Assembly (NCBI RefSeq): GCF_014843845.1
Contig: NZ_JHQS01000001.1
Coordinates: 1-36,900 of the forward strand
Source: Mesorhizobium amorphae
GTDB taxonomy: Bacteria > Pseudomonadota > Alphaproteobacteria > Rhizobiales > Rhizobiaceae
Length of the DNA stretch: 36,900 nt
Reading direction: 5' to 3'
A model generated the notes under the pieces. It searched no databases and had not been told where the DNA came from. It was given only the letters and a program-made list of their open reading frames with translations. Position numbers and translations under genes: made by a program. Positions 1-8,475 of this stretch are shown here, one piece after another (positions within the stretch are counted from its first letter, which is position 1; every line of letters begins with the position of its first letter).

Positions 1-2321
1 CCAGCACCGTGAGTGCCGATCTCGGCGGCAACATCGGCTTCGACGACCACATTCCGTCAGTGTCGGTGACAGCGGCTTCGGCGGTGAAGGCCGCGCTCGA
101 CGAGACGGCGAGCTCGAGCGGCGTTGCCACGATCAACACGGGCGCAATCGTGAAGGGCGACGATCCCGATGTATCGGGCTCGGGCTATATCTCGACAGCG
201 ACCAGCGTCGGAGCGCTGGTGACTGTAAGCGCGGTGTTCGGCGCGGATGGTCCCGCGGCTTCGGCGAGCACGGTCTACGCATTGACGGTGATGAACGCCA
301 GCTCCGGCCTGACGCTGACGGATGGCTCGGCGATCAACCTGCAACTGGTCAACGGCGTGGTTGTCGGCGTTGTGTCCGGTGGCACGTTCAATGGCCAGGC
401 GGCGTTTGCGATCTCGATCAATGCGGCGACAGGCGCCGTTACGGTCGAGCAGTATCTGTCGCTGGACCATCCGGCCGAAGCGACGGCCGGCAACGGCTTC
501 AACAGTTACGACGAGACGCTGGCGCTTGCCAGCGGCAGCCTCGGCGTGACGGTCGCGGTCAAGGATGGCGACAACGACACGGCGACCAGCAACACGGCCG
601 ATGTGTCGAACCAGATCACCTTCGACGACGACGGCCCGACGGTTCTCGACAAGACGGATCTCTATTTCGCCAACAGCGGGACTGTCAGCGGAACCGGTGT
701 GTTCGACTACTCCATCGGCACTGACGGACGTACGACGTACAGCAGCGTCAATTCTGACTTTGCCGCCATCACATTGGCCGGCACCGTGGCAGGAAACGCG
801 ATCACGTCGCCGACCGTAACCTGGGCTTCCGAGACGTCAACAGAGGCTGTCTTCAACGTCAGCTTCAGCTATCTCACCGGTGGAGTGTCGACGGCGGAAA
901 CGGGCACCATTACCTTCGACAAGGTCAACGGCACCTATACGGTCGACCTCGCTGATCCGATCAGCTCTGTAACTGTGCTGACGACGAGCGGGGCAAGCGC
1001 TTTTGACGGCTACAACTTAAACGGTACACCGGATACCAGCGGGCCGGCGGCCATCGTGGTAGCGGAATTGGACACCAACTTCTTCGTCCAGTTCACCGCC
1101 GACAAGCCGACCTCGGGTGCCAATGGTGTGCCACTGACGGCAACTGGAGCTCCCGGCAGCGCCACAACGTATAATGCGGGTGATCTCTTCCACGCCGACG
1201 ACACAGAGGTGTTTGCCAACAATGCCAATGTCGGCACCGGTAGCGGCACGATCCAGCGCGGCGAAGTCGTCGACATGAATTTCTACACTTATGATCCTGG
1301 AGCTAATACCAACAACGCCGCAGATGCCCAAGTGTCGTCAGTCTATTTCAAAGTTGAGCAGTTGGGAGCCGGCGAGGATTTTGTCGTCATCCTCAAGCTT
1401 GTGGATCCTGACACCAATCAGACTACAACGCGGGCCATTGTGGTCGACTACGCAGATATCTATCTGGCGGGCCAGAGCAATCCCTACAACATCGCTTATG
1501 GCAGTGCCGACGGCGCCGTCATCATCGAGAGCAATGACTACAACATCAACCCTGGTGAGAACTACGTCATTACGGGGATGCAGATGCTCACCTCGACCGA
1601 AAGCATCACTGGTTCCGGAATTAATCTGAACAAGGACACCGGCGCCACTGGCGGGTCGAGCGGCACTCAGGCCTTTACAAACGATAACGACGTTATCAAG
1701 TTCACCGACATCGGTTTCGTCACTGCAACCACTACTCCGCAGAATGCCGATCTGACCTTCAACGTCACCGTGAAAGACGCGGACGGCGATACGTCACCGG
1801 CACAGCAACTCGACGTTCACGTTGTCAACGGTGTTACCTATACCGGCACGGCGGATGCCGAGACCATGCAGGGCACGGCCAATGGCGACACGCTGACCGG
1901 CAACGGCGGCAACGATATCCTGCAAGGGTTTGCCGGAGCCGATATTCTGAATGGCGGCGACGGCAACGACCTGCTCATCGGAGGTCTCGGCCAGGACACC
2001 ATGACCGGCGGCACGGGAGCCGACACGTTCAAGCTCGACGGCCTGGACATCAAGGACCTCATTGTCGACTACAATGGAGGTGAGGGCGACAAGATCGACC
2101 TGTCGGCCTTGTTCGACACGGCACCCGGCGGCGCCAATGTCGGCGACTTCGTCAACTACAATGCGGGAACGGGCACGCTCAGCGTCGATGCCGACGGCAC
2201 GGCCAACGGCGCCAATTTCGTCGAAGTGGCGGAGCTCGTGAATCACCCCGCGGCCAACACGATCACGCTGCTTTACGACGACGGAACAACCACGCACACG
2301 ACCACGGCAAATCTGGTCTAA
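1..2321 (+). CDS. C-terminal part of a large RTX/VCBS-type, type I-secreted adhesin (5' end outside window)
   Basis: The reading frame is open at the left edge, so this is the 3' portion of a longer gene; about 770 residues are visible. They are Gly/Ala/Asp/Thr-rich, almost lack cysteine, and repeat the pattern of T1SS-143/DUF5801-like modules, with phrases such as VAVKDGDNDTA and VTVKDADGDTSPA followed by TFDDDGP. At about residues 615-675 (nt 1850-2035) lie GGxGxDxxx calcium-binding nonapeptides (GGNDILQG, GGDGNDLLIGG, GGTGADTF). A short acidic C-terminal segment of the kind recognised by type I secretion follows (DLIVDYNGGEGDKIDL). The family is exported in one step through an ABC/MFP/TolC channel and acts at the cell surface in adhesion or biofilm formation. 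No type I exporter genes are in the window. The class is clear; the ligand is unknown. Confidence 0.9.
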   Translation, partial: STVSADLGGNIGFDDHIPSVSVTAASAVKAALDETASSSGVATINTGAIVKGDDPDVSGSGYISTATSVGALVTVSAVFGADGPAASASTVYALTVMNASSGLTLTDGSAINLQLVNGVVVGVVSGGTFNGQAAFAISINAATGAVTVEQYLSLDHPAEATAGNGFNSYDETLALASGSLGVTVAVKDGDNDTATSNTADVSNQITFDDDGPTVLDKTDLYFANSGTVSGTGVFDYSIGTDGRTTYSSVNSDFAAITLAGTVAGNAITSPTVTWASETSTEAVFNVSFSYLTGGVSTAETGTITFDKVNGTYTVDLADPISSVTVLTTSGASAFDGYNLNGTPDTSGPAAIVVAELDTNFFVQFTADKPTSGANGVPLTATGAPGSATTYNAGDLFHADDTEVFANNANVGTGSGTIQRGEVVDMNFYTYDPGANTNNAADAQVSSVYFKVEQLGAGEDFVVILKLVDPDTNQTTTRAIVVDYADIYLAGQSNPYNIAYGSADGAVIIESNDYNINPGENYVITGMQMLTSTESITGSGINLNKDTGATGGSSGTQAFTNDNDVIKFTDIGFVTATTTPQNADLTFNVTVKDADGDTSPAQQLDVHVVNGVTYTGTADAETMQGTANGDTLTGNGGNDILQGFAGADILNGGDGNDLLIGGLGQDTMTGGTGADTFKLDGLDIKDLIVDYNGGEGDKIDLSALFDTAPGGANVGDFVNYNAGTGTLSVDADGTANGANFVEVAELVNHPAANTITLLYDDGTTTHTTTANLV

Positions 2322-2394
2322 CGGCGTGGCGCTAAGCCATTGGACCGTGCTATGTATTAGCAGGGTCATATATTGGGGATATGGAGGGGCATTC

Positions 2395-2766
2395 ATGATG
2401 AAGCGTTCTGCAAGACTACTGGTTTCCACCGCGGCGCTGTTGCTGGCCGGATCGGCGGGCTTTGCCGCCGACATCATCGACGGACCGACGGGCGACTATT
2501 GCCGCGTCGTGGGCACCTCCAATCTGGTGCTGACCGAAAACATCGTCGACCTCAAGGCCGAGGTGGTCAAGCTGATGGACGAATCGGTCGCCGTCGCCAA
2601 CAGCTCGGAGTGGATCCATTCGGCCCGCCCGGCCTTCGTCTGGGCATCGGAAGCCAAGGTCGCCTGCGGCAAGGCCTATGGCTATCTGAAGACGAACTAT
2701 CGCGACGAAGACTATCTCAACAAATGCGAGTGCTTCCACGATCGCATGGTCGAATACATGAACTGA
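2395..2766 (+). CDS. small secreted protein with four cysteines, unknown function
   Basis: This 123-residue protein starts at the first of two adjacent ATGs, which sit 5-6 bases after GGAGGGG. An upstream in-frame ATG at 2326 lacks such a site and would bury the signal peptide. Residues 1-25 form a Sec signal (MMKRS, hydrophobic core, AGFAAD), so the mature protein is periplasmic. Four cysteines (in YCRVV, VACGK, KCECF) could form two disulfides. The mature part looks helical and charged. It follows the adhesin stop by about 70 bp and precedes the LpoA-like lipoprotein gene by about 30 bp, so co-transcription with either is possible. I recognise no family. The signal peptide and ribosome-binding site make the gene itself secure. 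Confidence 0.75.
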   Translation: MMKRSARLLVSTAALLLAGSAGFAADIIDGPTGDYCRVVGTSNLVLTENIVDLKAEVVKLMDESVAVANSSEWIHSARPAFVWASEAKVACGKAYGYLKTNYRDEDYLNKCECFHDRMVEYMN

Positions 2767-2797
2767 CCGGGAAGGTCAGGACACCGGCCTGCAGTCG

Positions 2798-3985
2798 ATG
2801 AGAGCCAAGAAAAAGCTGTTTGGGGCGAGCGCGCTGGCGCTCGCGGCGACCCTGTCCGGCTGCCAGTCGAAAAGCAGCGTGACCGAGGTGCTCGACCCGG
2901 CCCAGATCGCCGCGCCCAATGCGCCGGCCGGCGTCGCTGCTGCCACCGCGCCGCAGGCGACGCAATCGCTCGGCACGGGCTCGACGAAGATCACCATGCT
3001 CCTGCCGCTGTCGGCCCCGGGGACCACCGGACAGGACGGCCGCAAGATGTTCGACGCCGCCAGGCTGGCGATGACCGACCTCGGCAACAACCTCATCACG
3101 TTGACCGTCGAGGACACGCGCGGCGACTCGGGCTACGCCAAGGACCTGGCGGTCAAGGCGATCACGACAGGATCGAAGGTCGTCATCGGCCCGAGCGAAC
3201 TGCCGGCCGCACAGAATATCGCCAAGCTGTCGGGCTCGAACCGGCCGCCGGTGCTGGCGCTGGCCGACAATTTCGCCGGCGGCCCCGGCGTCTACGCGGT
3301 GCGGCTGAGCGAAGCAGACAGCGCGGCGGCGGGTGCCGCGGCTATCGCCACCAAGGGCGCCAAGAAATTTGTGCTGCTGGTCGCCGCGGGCGCCAATGCC
3401 GGCGCCGTTGAAAAACGGGTCGCCAACGGCCTCAGCATCTATGGCGCTTCGCTCGCCGTCACCCTGCCCTATTCGCCGACCGAAGGCGGCGCCAAGGCGA
3501 TTGCCGATATGGGCTCGCTGGTGGAAGCCCCGGATGCCGTCATCGTCGCCAGCGGAGACGCCAGCCCGTCACAGCTGCTTGCGGCGCTGAAATCGAAAGG
3601 CATTCCAAGCAAGACGACGAAGCTCATCGGGACCGACCGGTGGCTGGAGCACCCGATGGATCCGCTGTTCGAAGGCGCCTATATCGCGACCCTCGACCAG
3701 GGCGAGACCGGGCCGATCGCCGACCGCTTCAAGACGACGTACAACTACCAGCCCGACGTCAACGTCGCCTATGCCTATGACATGGTCGCGCTGACCGCCG
3801 GCATCGCCAGCGCCGTCGGGCCCGACGGCTTCAGCAAGCAGGTGCTGGAAAACCCGAGCGGGTTTCGCGGGTCGACAGGCCTGTTCCGGTTCAGGGCGGA
3901 CGGATCCAGCCAGCGCTCGATGCCGTTCTATCGGGTTGAAAAGGGCGCGCTGAAGCTGGTGGAGAAGTCGACGTCGGGGTTTTGA
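2798..3985 (+). CDS. LpoA-like / periplasmic-binding-protein-fold lipoprotein (penicillin-binding protein activator family)
   Basis: The protein has 395 residues. The N-terminus (MRAKKKLFGASALALAATLSGC) is a lipoprotein signal with the lipidated Cys in LSGC at residue 22. After a Pro/Ala linker comes a type I periplasmic-binding fold: ITMLLPLSAPG, then a stretch reading GQDGRKMFDAARLAM, then VVIGPSELPAAQNIA and a second lobe with VAYAYDMVALTAG near the C-terminus. This matches the family annotated as penicillin-binding protein activator or as ABC branched-chain amino acid substrate-binding. No permease or ATPase is adjacent, so a structural or peptidoglycan-related role is at least as likely as transport. 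The ribosome-binding site is weak. Fold confidence is high and role confidence low. Confidence 0.85.
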   Translation: MRAKKKLFGASALALAATLSGCQSKSSVTEVLDPAQIAAPNAPAGVAAATAPQATQSLGTGSTKITMLLPLSAPGTTGQDGRKMFDAARLAMTDLGNNLITLTVEDTRGDSGYAKDLAVKAITTGSKVVIGPSELPAAQNIAKLSGSNRPPVLALADNFAGGPGVYAVRLSEADSAAAGAAAIATKGAKKFVLLVAAGANAGAVEKRVANGLSIYGASLAVTLPYSPTEGGAKAIADMGSLVEAPDAVIVASGDASPSQLLAALKSKGIPSKTTKLIGTDRWLEHPMDPLFEGAYIATLDQGETGPIADRFKTTYNYQPDVNVAYAYDMVALTAGIASAVGPDGFSKQVLENPSGFRGSTGLFRFRADGSSQRSMPFYRVEKGALKLVEKSTSGF

Positions 3986-4045
3986 GGGCTCCGGCCAGGT
4001 GAAGGAAGTTGGTTGCGTTTTGGTTCAGCCGGTCGCATTCTCCGG

Positions 4046-4243
4046 GTGGGAGCGGGGTCTGATTTGGACTTTCTCAGGCGGCTTTTCATTGTGGCGCTTG
4101 CTGGCGCGCTCAGCGCAGGTGCTGTTGCGCTCATCGAACGCCTGGTGCTTGAGCCCCCAAGGCCGACGGTCTCCGGCGAACCACCGCCTCTCCCCATCGT
4201 CAAGAAGAAGCCGGTGCGGCAATGGAAATGGCGCCTGACCTAG
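4046..4243 (+). CDS. possible small membrane protein, GTG start, overlapping the next gene
   Basis: A 65-residue reading frame starts at a GTG (VGAGSDLDFLRR) and contains one hydrophobic segment (FIVALAGALSAGAVALIERL), then a Pro-rich basic tail (PPLPIVKKKPVRQWKWRLT). It would overlap the PAP2 gene start by 22 bp, which would suit translational coupling. A TTG at 4013 is an alternative start. The membrane segment plus basic tail look protein-like, but no family is recognised, no good ribosome-binding site is seen, and the frame is short. It may be spurious. Confidence 0.35.
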   Translation: MGAGSDLDFLRRLFIVALAGALSAGAVALIERLVLEPPRPTVSGEPPPLPIVKKKPVRQWKWRLT

Positions 4244-5319
4244 CCCTAGAACGATCGCGCTTCTCTGCTTCCGCAAAGCTCGCAATCTTCTGCCTATGCT
4301 ATGCCGGACTAGCGGCCTACCTTTTTCCCGACACTTATTTTGCGGCGCTGGGCACCTACAGGCTGAGACTTCTCTACCTCATGCTGCCCTTCCTGATACT
4401 GCTCGGGCTTGCCATTGCCGCCATCATCAACCGGCCGCGCTCCCCGCTCAGCTGGTTGCGGGACAAGCTGAAGTCACGAGGCATCGGAGCGACGTGCACG
4501 CTGGGAATCTTCATCCTTTGTCTGGCTGCATTCACCACCTTCAAGCACGAATTCTCGCAGATGGTGCCCTTCTTCGCCGATCAAATCCTGGCGAGGATCG
4601 ACGCCGCCTTGCATTTCGGCGATCCCTGGCAATGGGCGCGCGCTCTGCCAATTCCGGCCTTTGCCGATCGGGCGCTCTATGTCCTTTATTCGCATCTGTG
4701 GTTTGTTCTGCTTGCCGGCATCGTCGTCGTCGCAGCCTGGCTTGACGATGCTTCGAAGCGTCAGCGCTACTTCCTGTCGCTCACTGTCGTGGTGATTGTT
4801 CTGGGCGTGATCGTGAGGTTGGCCGCGTCCTCGGCTGGACCGATCTTCTACGACCGGATGTTTGAGTCTGACAGGTTCGAAGACCTGATGACATCGCTAA
4901 AGGCGAGCAATGCCGGCCCCGACATCCTCCTGATCGCCGACTATCTTTATTCGTCTTACACGACCCATAAAGCGTCGATCGGTACTGGAATTTCGGCAAT
5001 GCCGAGTTTCCACGTCGCCATCGCTGTCCTGAACGCCCTTTTCCTCTGGAGCCTCAACCGATGGGCCGGCTTGATCGCCTGGATCTATGCAGGCCTTATC
5101 CTGTTCGGCTCGATCTACTTCGGATGGCACTACGCCACCGACGGCTATCTGGCGATCGTTGCAACTGTGATGATCTGGCGATATAGCGGGCGATGGGTAG
5201 GACAAAGCTGGCCAAATGGAGCGCGGGGCGCGCTCATCCCAGATCGACCCCGCGATCTTTCATGCGTGTCCAAAAGACAGGCCGGGCATTCGACAGCCGT
5301 CCGGCAAGAGCCCAGATGA
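4222..5319 (+). CDS. PAP2-superfamily (Aur1-type) integral membrane phosphatase/phosphotransferase
   Basis: The protein has 365 residues with about six membrane segments. The conserved PAP2 C-terminal motifs are present: SAMPSFHVA with His264 and GWHYATDGY with His303 and Asp307. The family cleaves or transfers lipid-linked phosphate groups at the membrane (lipid phosphatases, inositol-phosphorylceramide-synthase-like enzymes). The substrate cannot be read from sequence. About 40 residues after the last membrane segment (from ~NGARGALIP) are low-complexity and encoded opposite the end of the convergent paralogue, so the natural C-terminus may originally have been shorter. The first of two nearby ATGs (4222, 4228) is used; ribosome binding could be coupled to the small frame upstream. 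Confidence 0.85.
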   Translation: MEMAPDLALERSRFSASAKLAIFCLCYAGLAAYLFPDTYFAALGTYRLRLLYLMLPFLILLGLAIAAIINRPRSPLSWLRDKLKSRGIGATCTLGIFILCLAAFTTFKHEFSQMVPFFADQILARIDAALHFGDPWQWARALPIPAFADRALYVLYSHLWFVLLAGIVVVAAWLDDASKRQRYFLSLTVVVIVLGVIVRLAASSAGPIFYDRMFESDRFEDLMTSLKASNAGPDILLIADYLYSSYTTHKASIGTGISAMPSFHVAIAVLNALFLWSLNRWAGLIAWIYAGLILFGSIYFGWHYATDGYLAIVATVMIWRYSGRWVGQSWPNGARGALIPDRPRDLSCVSKRQAGHSTAVRQEPR

Positions 5320-6268
5320 TTGGCGTCGCCAACATGGAAGCGTATCCGTCGATCGCATAGTGCCAGGCAAGGTGCACAGCACCCAGCTGAATTGCGACCA
5401 GAAACGCTATGCCGGCCCAGCGCAACAGTCTGCCAAAACGCCAGAGATAGATGGCGTTCAGCGTAACGACGGCAACATGCAGCGAAGGAAAAGCCGATAT
5501 GCCGCTGCCTAGACGCGGACCATCCAGACCGGCATTGGCAAGAAGCATGCCCTGGGCATCGAGTGCCCATACCGGATAGGTTGAATCTGTCGCTTGCAGA
5601 TAGTTCATCAGCGGGACGAACGTCTCGTCGCCAAAAAAGGGCATGAGGAAGGCTGGTCCCACCGAAGCAAACAGCGTTGCGGCAAGATTGCCCAGGAGGG
5701 CCCAGGTGAGGACGAACGCAACAAGATACTGCGAACGAAGGCGTTGATTGCCCACCGAGAAAGTGACGCAAAACAGCACGATAAGCATCACTATGAACCA
5801 GAGATTGTAGAGAAAATTCAAGGCAAAGGTCAGTGGTCCGGCGCCAAGCAGAGGATGCAATATCTGCCATACATCATGGCCGCCATGGAGCGCTCTGTCG
5901 ATGTTCATCACGGTCGTGTCTGCGTAGTACGGCACAATGCGGCTGATGCCAGCCTTCATACTGGTGAACAGTGAAAAGAAGACCGGCAGGATCAGCGCAA
6001 CGGGAAGGCCAACGATGAGCCGGTCAGGCAGCTTGTTGACCAACAGGCGATCGCGCAGTGCGGGAAACAGCCGCTGTGGTCGCTCGAGCATGACGCGAAT
6101 CGAGATGACCGCAAAGAGGATAACGGTGACGCCGAGTCCAAACAGCAGGAATGCATCGCTGTAGATCTGGAAGTTGATCGAGATGTTCCAATATGCGGAG
6201 GCCGCGAGCACCGCCAGAGCGTAAACGACGACCACTACGAAGAACGGCCAATTGGCGCGCCAGACCAT
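5234..6268 (-). CDS. PAP2-superfamily (Aur1-type) membrane protein, paralogue of the convergent gene
   Basis: From the ATG at 6268 this encodes 344 residues (MVWRANWPFF); a TTG at 6349 would add 27 residues that do not look like a signal or membrane segment. PAP2 motifs are GISAFPSLHVA (His264) and LAWHYAIDGY (His303, Asp307). These are at exactly the same residue numbers as in the + strand paralogue, which argues for an ancient duplication. Both share a stretch before the catalytic core of the form PYYAD/PFFAD, then a short gap, then IDRAL/IDAAL. It lies about 90 bp after cpaA on the same strand and could be read through from the Tad operon. The substrate is unknown. Confidence 0.85.
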   Translation of the reverse strand: MVWRANWPFFVVVVVYALAVLAASAYWNISINFQIYSDAFLLFGLGVTVILFAVISIRVMLERPQRLFPALRDRLLVNKLPDRLIVGLPVALILPVFFSLFTSMKAGISRIVPYYADTTVMNIDRALHGGHDVWQILHPLLGAGPLTFALNFLYNLWFIVMLIVLFCVTFSVGNQRLRSQYLVAFVLTWALLGNLAATLFASVGPAFLMPFFGDETFVPLMNYLQATDSTYPVWALDAQGMLLANAGLDGPRLGSGISAFPSLHVAVVTLNAIYLWRFGRLLRWAGIAFLVAIQLGAVHLAWHYAIDGYASMLATPIIWALAGRLSNARPVFWTRMKDRGVDLG

Positions 6269-6360
6269 CAAACTGCCCCGAAATTCAAGCCCACCCACCC
6301 ATGGCAATGATGCCGTCTCCAAAGCGAAAATGCGCTGAGCTGGCCGCAAACAGCCAAGAG

Positions 6361-6900
6361 TTAGTTAAGCTGCTGCAGAACTCCGGAACTGCTGGCCAGC
6401 ACCCAACTCCCGTATATCTGGAAGGCGATAGCGCCAATCGCAGCTGCCGATATCGGCACGCCGAAAGGCACGACGCCTTTCCGGTCCATATGCTGGACAT
6501 AGACGCGAAACGCGCCCGCCGGCAGCAGAAACGGGTTTTTCACCACGACGGCCATGGCCACGGCGAACACCATCAGCAGCAGAGAAAACACGACGAGGCC
6601 GGTGCCGCCGACCAGGAACGGTATGACCGCCATCAGCTTGACATCGCCGGCGCCGACCTTGCGCAAGGTCCAGAAGGGGAAGAACACGACAAACAGCAGG
6701 AGGCCGGCAAGTGCGCTCAGCCCCATGTCCCACCAGGATCCGGATTGAACGGCCAACAACAGCAGTGAGCCCACGCCCAGGCAAAGCAGCAGCAGCACGT
6801 TGCTGTTGGATATCTTCTGGGTGGTGAAGTCGAACCACGCGACCCTCGCAAGCAGAGGGATCGCCAACGCCTTCAGCAGCAGCGATGCGGCAAGCAGCAT
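6361..6900 (-). CDS. cpaA: Prepilin peptidase CpaA/TadV
   Basis: This 179-residue, multi-pass A24-type aspartic peptidase would cleave and methylate Flp prepilin and TadE-type pseudopilins at the cytoplasmic membrane face. The two catalytic aspartates are Asp24 in WFDFTTQKISN and Asp86 in GAGDVKLM (the GxGD motif). A third conserved piece, VPFGVPISAA, is near the C-terminus. The length fits the short CpaA form that lacks the zinc-binding methylase domain of PilD. It is the last Tad gene of the leftward operon, with 9 bp between it and tadD. Its clients are the pilin at 11355 and the pseudopilins at 16044 and 16592. Confidence 0.93.
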   Translation of the reverse strand: MLLAASLLLKALAIPLLARVAWFDFTTQKISNSNVLLLLCLGVGSLLLLAVQSGSWWDMGLSALAGLLLFVVFFPFWTLRKVGAGDVKLMAVIPFLVGGTGLVVFSLLLMVFAVAMAVVVKNPFLLPAGAFRVYVQHMDRKGVVPFGVPISAAAIGAIAFQIYGSWVLASSSGVLQQLN

Positions 6901-6909
6901 AGAGGCGCT

Positions 6910-7449
6910 CTACCGCTCGACGTTCTGCACGCTGGAGGCGAGGAGCTTCAGATTGTTGGCGACGGTCGGATCTTTGGGCGCCAGCTCATAGGCCTTGAGG
7001 AAGTTGGTGCGCGCATCCTGCAGCTTGCCGCGCAGCAGATAGGAATAGCCGACATTGTTGTAATATTCGGGTGTCCCGCCAATCAGCTTGAACGCCCGGC
7101 CATAGGCCCGGTCGGCAAGGTCGAAGCGATGGATGCGGTCGCTGCAGGCGGCGAGACCCAGCCAGGCAACACCGTCATTGGGTGCGAGTTGCGTCGCCTT
7201 GTAGAACAGCGCGCCGGCATTGCCGTAATTTTCCGCGCGGAACTGGTTCTTGGCTTCGGCGACAGCCAGGTCGGAGGCATAGTATTCGACATCGCTGACC
7301 GTCTTCAGCCCGTCGAACGCATCGCCGAAAGCCGTAACGTCGCCCTTGGAGGGTTCATTGGTGCGAACGACACCGTCGGTGGCGTCTGTCTGGCAGCCGG
7401 CAATCGCAAGGATCAACAGGCCGGCTGCGGCCGCATTTTGCCATCTCAT
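6910..7449 (-). CDS. tadD: TadD-like TPR lipoprotein of the Tad pilus
   Basis: The start is the ATG at 7449 (MRWQNAAAAG), preceded by CGGGGA; an in-frame start at 7482 would displace the signal. Residues 1-19 are a lipoprotein signal ending ILAIAGC (Cys19). The rest is built of TPR helices, such as GNAGALFYKATQLAPNDGVA and RTNFLKAYELAPKDPTVANN. TadD is thought to act as the pilotin/assembly factor for the CpaC/RcpA secretin in the outer membrane. The length (179 residues) is short for the family. It sits between tadC and cpaA in the leftward operon. Family call strong; exact role by analogy. Confidence 0.88.
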   Translation of the reverse strand: MRWQNAAAAGLLILAIAGCQTDATDGVVRTNEPSKGDVTAFGDAFDGLKTVSDVEYYASDLAVAEAKNQFRAENYGNAGALFYKATQLAPNDGVAWLGLAACSDRIHRFDLADRAYGRAFKLIGGTPEYYNNVGYSYLLRGKLQDARTNFLKAYELAPKDPTVANNLKLLASSVQNVER

Positions 7450-7506
7450 ATATATGTCCCCGAGGGTTGACCCCAACATCACATTAGAATCAAAGCGTAA
7501 CCATAA

Positions 7507-8463
7507 CTACCAGAAAATACCCTTCATGCGGATGATGATCGGCAGCAGGACAATCATCAGAACCACCGGAAAGACGCAGACCCCCAGTGGGATCATCATC
7601 TTGACCGGAAGCGCATTGCCGCGTTCCTCTGCCCTGAGAATTCTCTTGCCGCGCATCTCATCGCTATAGACTCGCAGAGCATCCGTCAGGCTGGTGCCGA
7701 GTTCCTCCGATTGGCGGAACAATATCGAAAGTGCCCGCGCCTCGTCGAGGCCGAGCCGGTCGGAAAGGTCCCGAAGACCCTCGCGCAACGGCTTGCCGGC
7801 GCGCAACTGCAGAACCATGATCGCAAGTTGTATCCCCAGCCATTTGTGTGTGCCGGCCAATTCCTGGCTCACCCGCTCCACGGCGGCCTCCAGGCTCATG
7901 CCGGCATCGGCACAGGTGATCATCATGTCCATGAAGTCGGGAAAACCCCGGCGATAGGTCTCCTTCTTGGCATTCTCGAAACGATCCAGCGCGACGCTCG
8001 GAATAACCAGACAAGCGAGGCCAAACAGTGCGGCAGCCGCGAATATCAGAATCCCCGGAATTTGCGGCGGGACCACCGCAAGCAAGCCGGTGTACACTCC
8101 CAGAAAGCCGACGGCGACAGCGCCGATCCGGGACAGGGTATAGAATAGCGGAGCGCTGGCCTGGTAGAACCCGGCACGAAAGAGCTTTGCTTCAAGGGCG
8201 TTAGGCTCGCCTCGCTCTTTTTCGACCGATCGGAAGTAGGCATCGACAGGTCGTTGCGCTGCAATCTTGGCGAGCTGCTCCTGGCCGACCAACGACCGCC
8301 GGCTGGCAATGCCCTCGGACTTCAAGCTTTCCGTCACCAGTTTCCGCGTCTGCAAGGCAGGCCGAAAAATCAGCGCGCCGAACAGGAACAGCGCCATCGC
8401 CGCCAGGAAGACAGCGATGGAAACCAGAAAGCCCAGATCCTGGGTATCCGAAAACAGGTTTAT
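7507..8463 (-). CDS. tadC: TadC, type II secretion F-like inner-membrane platform protein (apparent AUA start)
   Basis: The T2SSF domain is clear (GFPDFMDMMITCADAGMSLE, then LRAGKPLREGLRDLSDRLG) with membrane segments at both ends, including the C-terminal PLGVCVFPVVLMIVLLPII. The first ATG is at 8397, giving 296 residues and cutting through the first membrane helix. The same frame is open back to a TGA at 8478. It contains no ATG, GTG or TTG there, but an ATA at 8463 lies six bases after a GGGAG Shine-Dalgarno sequence. Starting at ATA gives 318 residues beginning (M)NLFSDTQDLGFLVSIAVFL, a normal TadC N-terminus. CTG at 8457 is the other candidate. TadB ends only 12 bp upstream. With TadB it forms the membrane platform for the CpaF ATPase. 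Confidence 0.88.
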   Translation of the reverse strand: MNLFSDTQDLGFLVSIAVFLAAMALFLFGALIFRPALQTRKLVTESLKSEGIASRRSLVGQEQLAKIAAQRPVDAYFRSVEKERGEPNALEAKLFRAGFYQASAPLFYTLSRIGAVAVGFLGVYTGLLAVVPPQIPGILIFAAAALFGLACLVIPSVALDRFENAKKETYRRGFPDFMDMMITCADAGMSLEAAVERVSQELAGTHKWLGIQLAIMVLQLRAGKPLREGLRDLSDRLGLDEARALSILFRQSEELGTSLTDALRVYSDEMRGKRILRAEERGNALPVKMMIPLGVCVFPVVLMIVLLPIIIRMKGIFW

Positions 8464-8467
8464 GACT

Positions 8468-8475
8468 CGCTCCCG
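8468..8475 (-). promoter_or_regulatory. Shine-Dalgarno GGGAG that positions tadC at a non-standard AUA (or CUG) codon
   Basis: Read on the - strand, the tadB stop TGA is followed by CGGGAGCG, then AGTC, then ATAAACCTG. GGGAG is the only good ribosome-binding sequence between tadB and the tadC coding region, and the only candidate start codons at suitable spacing are ATA (6 nt) and CTG (12 nt). Confidence 0.55.

Noticed and set aside
1794..2477. 227-codon - strand open frame across the end of the adhesin gene
   Set aside because: It mirrors the RTX repeats, has no ribosome-binding site or motif, and crosses into the next + strand gene.
5145..5870. 241-codon - strand frame inside the PAP2 region
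   Set aside because: Shadow of the real - strand PAP2 gene in another frame (Cys/Arg/Ser-rich).
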